A stretch of 7,922 bases of DNA from assembly GCA_014359855.1 (NCBI GenBank), contig JACIYQ010000288.1:1-7922 (forward strand), written 5' to 3'. Positions 6,198-7,922 of this stretch are shown in pieces (position 1 is the stretch's first letter; each line of letters opens with the position of its first letter). The translations under genes were made by a program, and so were the position numbers. This DNA comes from Parvibaculum sp. GTDB taxonomy: Bacteria; Pseudomonadota; Alphaproteobacteria; Parvibaculales; Parvibaculaceae. The notes under the pieces are model-generated. The model was not told the DNA's origin. It saw only the letters and a list, made by a program, of their open reading frames with translations, and made no database searches.

Positions 6198-6380
6198 CTA
6201 GCCGAGCTTCGCAAGCGCCTTTGCGGCATGCTCCGTCTTTTCGAGCGTGATCATGTGCCCCGCCTCCGGAACCGAGACGAGTTCCGCCTGCGCGATCGCC
6301 TTCTTCCACGCATGCGCATGGGCCGGCACGATCAGCTTGTCGCCGTCGCCCCAGACGAGAACCGTCTTTGCCTTAGAAAG
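6198..6380 (-). pseudogene. C-terminal remnant of an alpha/beta hydrolase
   Basis: The last 60 codons of an alpha/beta hydrolase survive here, ending with TAG (plus-strand CTA at 6198-6200). The reading starts LSKAKTVLVWGDGDKLIVPA, which holds the strand that carries the catalytic acid (GDGDKLI). It continues to VSVPEAGHMITLEK, which holds the catalytic histidine. This is the standard end of the family, in which the acid strand and histidine loop close the protein. The nucleophile elbow (GxSxG) and everything before it are missing. No start codon or ribosome-binding site is present. The open part ends where the plus-strand deacylase remnant begins (6374-6380), so a single deletion probably removed the 5' parts of both genes. 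It is not a recent copy of the intact hydrolase at 6749-7630; the motifs differ. Confidence 0.8.
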
Positions 6381-6733
6381 GCCGCGAGGAAATCGACGCG
6401 GCGGGCCTCCTCGTCACGCCCGGCTGGGTCGACATCCACACTCACTATGACGGACAGATGACATGGGACAGCCGTATGACGCCGTCCTCCCTCCACGGCT
6501 CCACCACCCTCGTCATGGGCAATTGCGGTGTCGGCTTGCGTCTCCTGCCGCCGCACATGGTCTACGACCTGCCGTCGGGCGCGCGGCGTCTGATGCAGGA
6601 GGCGGAAGGCTATGTCGCCACCATCGTCAGCGGCGAGGTGATCTATCGCGACGGCAAGCCGACAGGCGCATTGCCGGGCAAGCTCGTTCGCGGTCACCGG
6701 CCCGCGCCCGTGGCGCGCGTTGCGGCTGAATAG
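6377..6733 (+). pseudogene. Remnant of an N-acyl-D-amino-acid deacylase (D-aminoacylase-type amidohydrolase) with 5' and internal deletions
   Basis: The 118-codon open stretch begins just after an in-frame TAG (6374-6376). The first 53 residues are a typical amidohydrolase start: the sheet EEIDAAGLLVTPGWVD, the metal-binding HTH (His codons 6437-6439 and 6443-6445) and MGNCGVG with its zinc-ligand cysteine. At 6535/6536 the sequence jumps in frame to the family's C terminus: MVYDLPSGARRLMQ, VSGEVIYRDGKPTGALPG, then a TAG at 6731-6733. Intact members have roughly 550-580 residues, so about 430 are gone. The lost part includes the further metal-binding histidines and the catalytic aspartate. 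The true start is also missing. The fragment cannot be an active deacylase. An internal ATG at 6458 could start 91 codons but lacks a ribosome-binding site. It converges with the hydrolase gene, with stops only 15 bases apart. Confidence 0.87.
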
Positions 6734-6748
6734 GAGAGGCGGGGAGTT

Positions 6749-7630
6749 CTAGCGGACGGCGGCGAGTTCGCCCGCGAGCGCGCGCGACGCCGGCGACAGG
6801 CTGCGCGCCATCTCGGCCGCTTCCGTCTCGAAGAACCGCGCCGCCCGTTCGGCGAGCAGCTCCCATCCGGTTTCCGACGGTAGCCAGTGGCCGCGTTCGG
6901 CAACCGCTTCGAGGCGCGCCTTGCCGTCGTAGAAATCGGTGATGCGCCTTGTGAGCCAGAGCGGCGTCAGCCTGTCCTGCGTGCCGGTCAGGAAAAGCAT
7001 CGGACAGCACACATCGGCCGGATTGATCCAGGTCGTGCGCTGCCGGTCCAGAAACCACAAACCGATCTCGAGCAGCGCGCGCCCCGATTCCGGCACCAGC
7101 GTTCCGTAGAGCTCTTCGGCTTCCGCCTCCGCCATGCCGTTCAGCGCGCCGAAGCGCATCGCCTCGAACGAAGGAAGCTGCGGCCTGCGCCAGAAACCCC
7201 ATGAGCTGAATTCGCGCCGGAAGATCCAGGACGAGCGGATGTCGTAGTTGAAGGCGCCGGCAATCTGCGCGGGCGCGAGGCCGACCACGGCGCGGGCAAA
7301 GCCGCGCGCCGCCAGAAGCTGCGCGATCAGCCCGCCCATCGAATGACCGATGACGAGCGGCTTGCGGCCGAGTTTTCCGATCTCGCGGGCGATATCCGAA
7401 GCGTAATCGGCAACGCTTGTCGTTGCGAGTTCGGGATGCGGAAGACCGTCGGCAGCGGCTTCGTGATGCCGCAGCGCCGGGACGATCACCTTGTATCCCC
7501 GATCCTCGAAATAGGCGCGAAAGCCGTCCCAGACATGCGGGCGGCTCCACATGCCGTGAATGAGCATGACGGCAGGCGCTTCGCCGTCCGCCATCGGTTG
7601 CGGCTTTCCGGTTGCTTCAAACGCGGTCAT
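6749..7630 (-). CDS. Alpha/beta hydrolase fold protein
   Basis: This 293-residue serine hydrolase has the complete catalytic set. The oxyanion segment is VMLIHGMW (residues 21-28). The nucleophile elbow is GHSMGG, with S97. The acid is probably D219 in LFLTGTQDRLTP, and the base is H248 in ERGHWLP. Between the elbow and the acid lies a cap of about 100 residues (122-205) rich in Trp and Phe, as in esterases and lysophospholipase-like hydrolases. There is no signal peptide, so it is probably cytoplasmic. The substrate (ester, lipid or lactone) cannot be inferred. The first ATG has only a weak GCGAGA upstream. M13 (MADGEAPAV), preceded by GGAAAG, is an alternative start that would leave the fold intact. 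The gene stands alone on its strand, converging with the deacylase remnant and divergent from the gene at 7846. Confidence 0.92.
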   Translation of the reverse strand: MTAFEATGKPQPMADGEAPAVMLIHGMWSRPHVWDGFRAYFEDRGYKVIVPALRHHEAAADGLPHPELATTSVADYASDIAREIGKLGRKPLVIGHSMGGLIAQLLAARGFARAVVGLAPAQIAGAFNYDIRSSWIFRREFSSWGFWRRPQLPSFEAMRFGALNGMAEAEAEELYGTLVPESGRALLEIGLWFLDRQRTTWINPADVCCPMLFLTGTQDRLTPLWLTRRITDFYDGKARLEAVAERGHWLPSETGWELLAERAARFFETEAAEMARSLSPASRALAGELAAVR

Positions 7631-7845
7631 CTGGTCTCGCTACGTATACGGATGTCCCTCCGCCGGAAGGCGCTCTCGCCCCTTCGACTCATGCGCCAAG
7701 TTAAAGCCGGAAGGTCTTACGAAATTGCGAACGGCACGCGTTGAGAAGGGCGCGCACCCCTTGAATCGTCTCGATATTCGCGTCACTCTGATTTGTCGGC
7801 GCCGCTGTGCGCCCGAGGCCTGAAATCAAATCGAGGCAATCGATC

Positions 7846-7922
7846 ATGAGCGATACGCGCAGGAAGCGTGGGACGGCAGCGAGCCGCAAACCCGCCTCCA
7901 AGAGCAAGACGGCATCGCGCCG
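7846..7922 (+). CDS. N-terminal fragment of a Lys/Arg-rich protein (runs off the window)
   Basis: An ATG at 7846 opens a frame that stays open to the window edge: MSDTRRKRGTAASRKPASKS and a few more residues, 25 codons in all. GAGG (7833-7836) lies nine bases upstream, a reasonable ribosome-binding site. The start is highly basic and low in complexity, as in disordered tails of DNA-binding proteins or of some large enzymes; the fold begins outside the window, so no function can be given. The 215 bases between it and the divergent hydrolase start should contain promoters. They hold a small GGCGC/GCGCC hairpin (7799-7814 region) and the 8-base palindrome CGTATACG (7642-7650 region), but no convincing promoter elements. 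Confidence 0.55.
   Translation, partial: MSDTRRKRGTAASRKPASKSKTASR

Noticed and set aside
5864..6250. 128-codon plus-strand frame across the A/T-richer island
   Set aside because: It has no ribosome-binding site and mixed codon quality, and it runs through the strong hairpin and antisense into the hydrolase remnant.
6627..7550. 307-codon minus-strand frame overlapping the alpha/beta hydrolase
   Set aside because: It is an Arg/Ala-rich shadow; the other minus frame has GHSMGG, the acid and the histidine in the correct order.

Overview
The window is GC-rich (about 60 % by eye) with strong G/C preference at third codon positions. The proteins read like those of an alphaproteobacterium: a FATP-type acyl-CoA synthetase, a crotonase with an A-D-T-H-A-R-V-G segment, a DUF819 permease, an LpxR-like outer-membrane lipid A deacylase and an alpha/beta hydrolase. 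A lipid-degrading lineage such as Parvibaculum would fit, but that is inference. I see no CRISPR array, rRNA, complete tRNA, transposase or integrase.

Layout. A complete FATP-family acyl-CoA synthetase (1-1803, +) starts exactly at the window edge. A 372-base gap follows with a terminator-like hairpin at 1956-1997. Three minus-strand genes come next, read from right to left: an LpxR-family lipid A 3'-O-deacylase (4265-5326), a DUF819 membrane protein (3027-4169) and an enoyl-CoA hydratase/isomerase-family protein (2176-2952). The gaps between them are 95 and 74 bases, so an operon is possible but not proven. A small plus-strand ORF (5490-5696) diverges from lpxR; its codon usage suggests two compensating frameshifts.

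From 5697 to 6748 the window looks like a patch of genomic decay. It holds two palindromic repeats, an A/T-richer stretch with a broken minus-strand ORF and a tRNA T-arm-like motif, a strong hairpin, the last 60 codons of an alpha/beta hydrolase (minus), and, abutting it, an N-acyl-D-amino-acid deacylase (plus) that has lost its 5' end and about three quarters of its interior. Beyond it are an intact alpha/beta hydrolase (6749-7630, -) and the first 25 codons of a Lys/Arg-rich protein (7846 to the edge, +).

How the genes relate. The acyl-CoA synthetase and the crotonase both act on acyl-CoA and would fit fatty-acid or alkanoate degradation. LpxR acts on lipid A in the outer membrane. The hydrolase and the permease have no assignable substrate. 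I found no convincing new defence, toxin-antitoxin or biosynthetic system. The most noteworthy signals are the deletion scar at 6198-6733 and the apparent double frameshift at 5490-5696.
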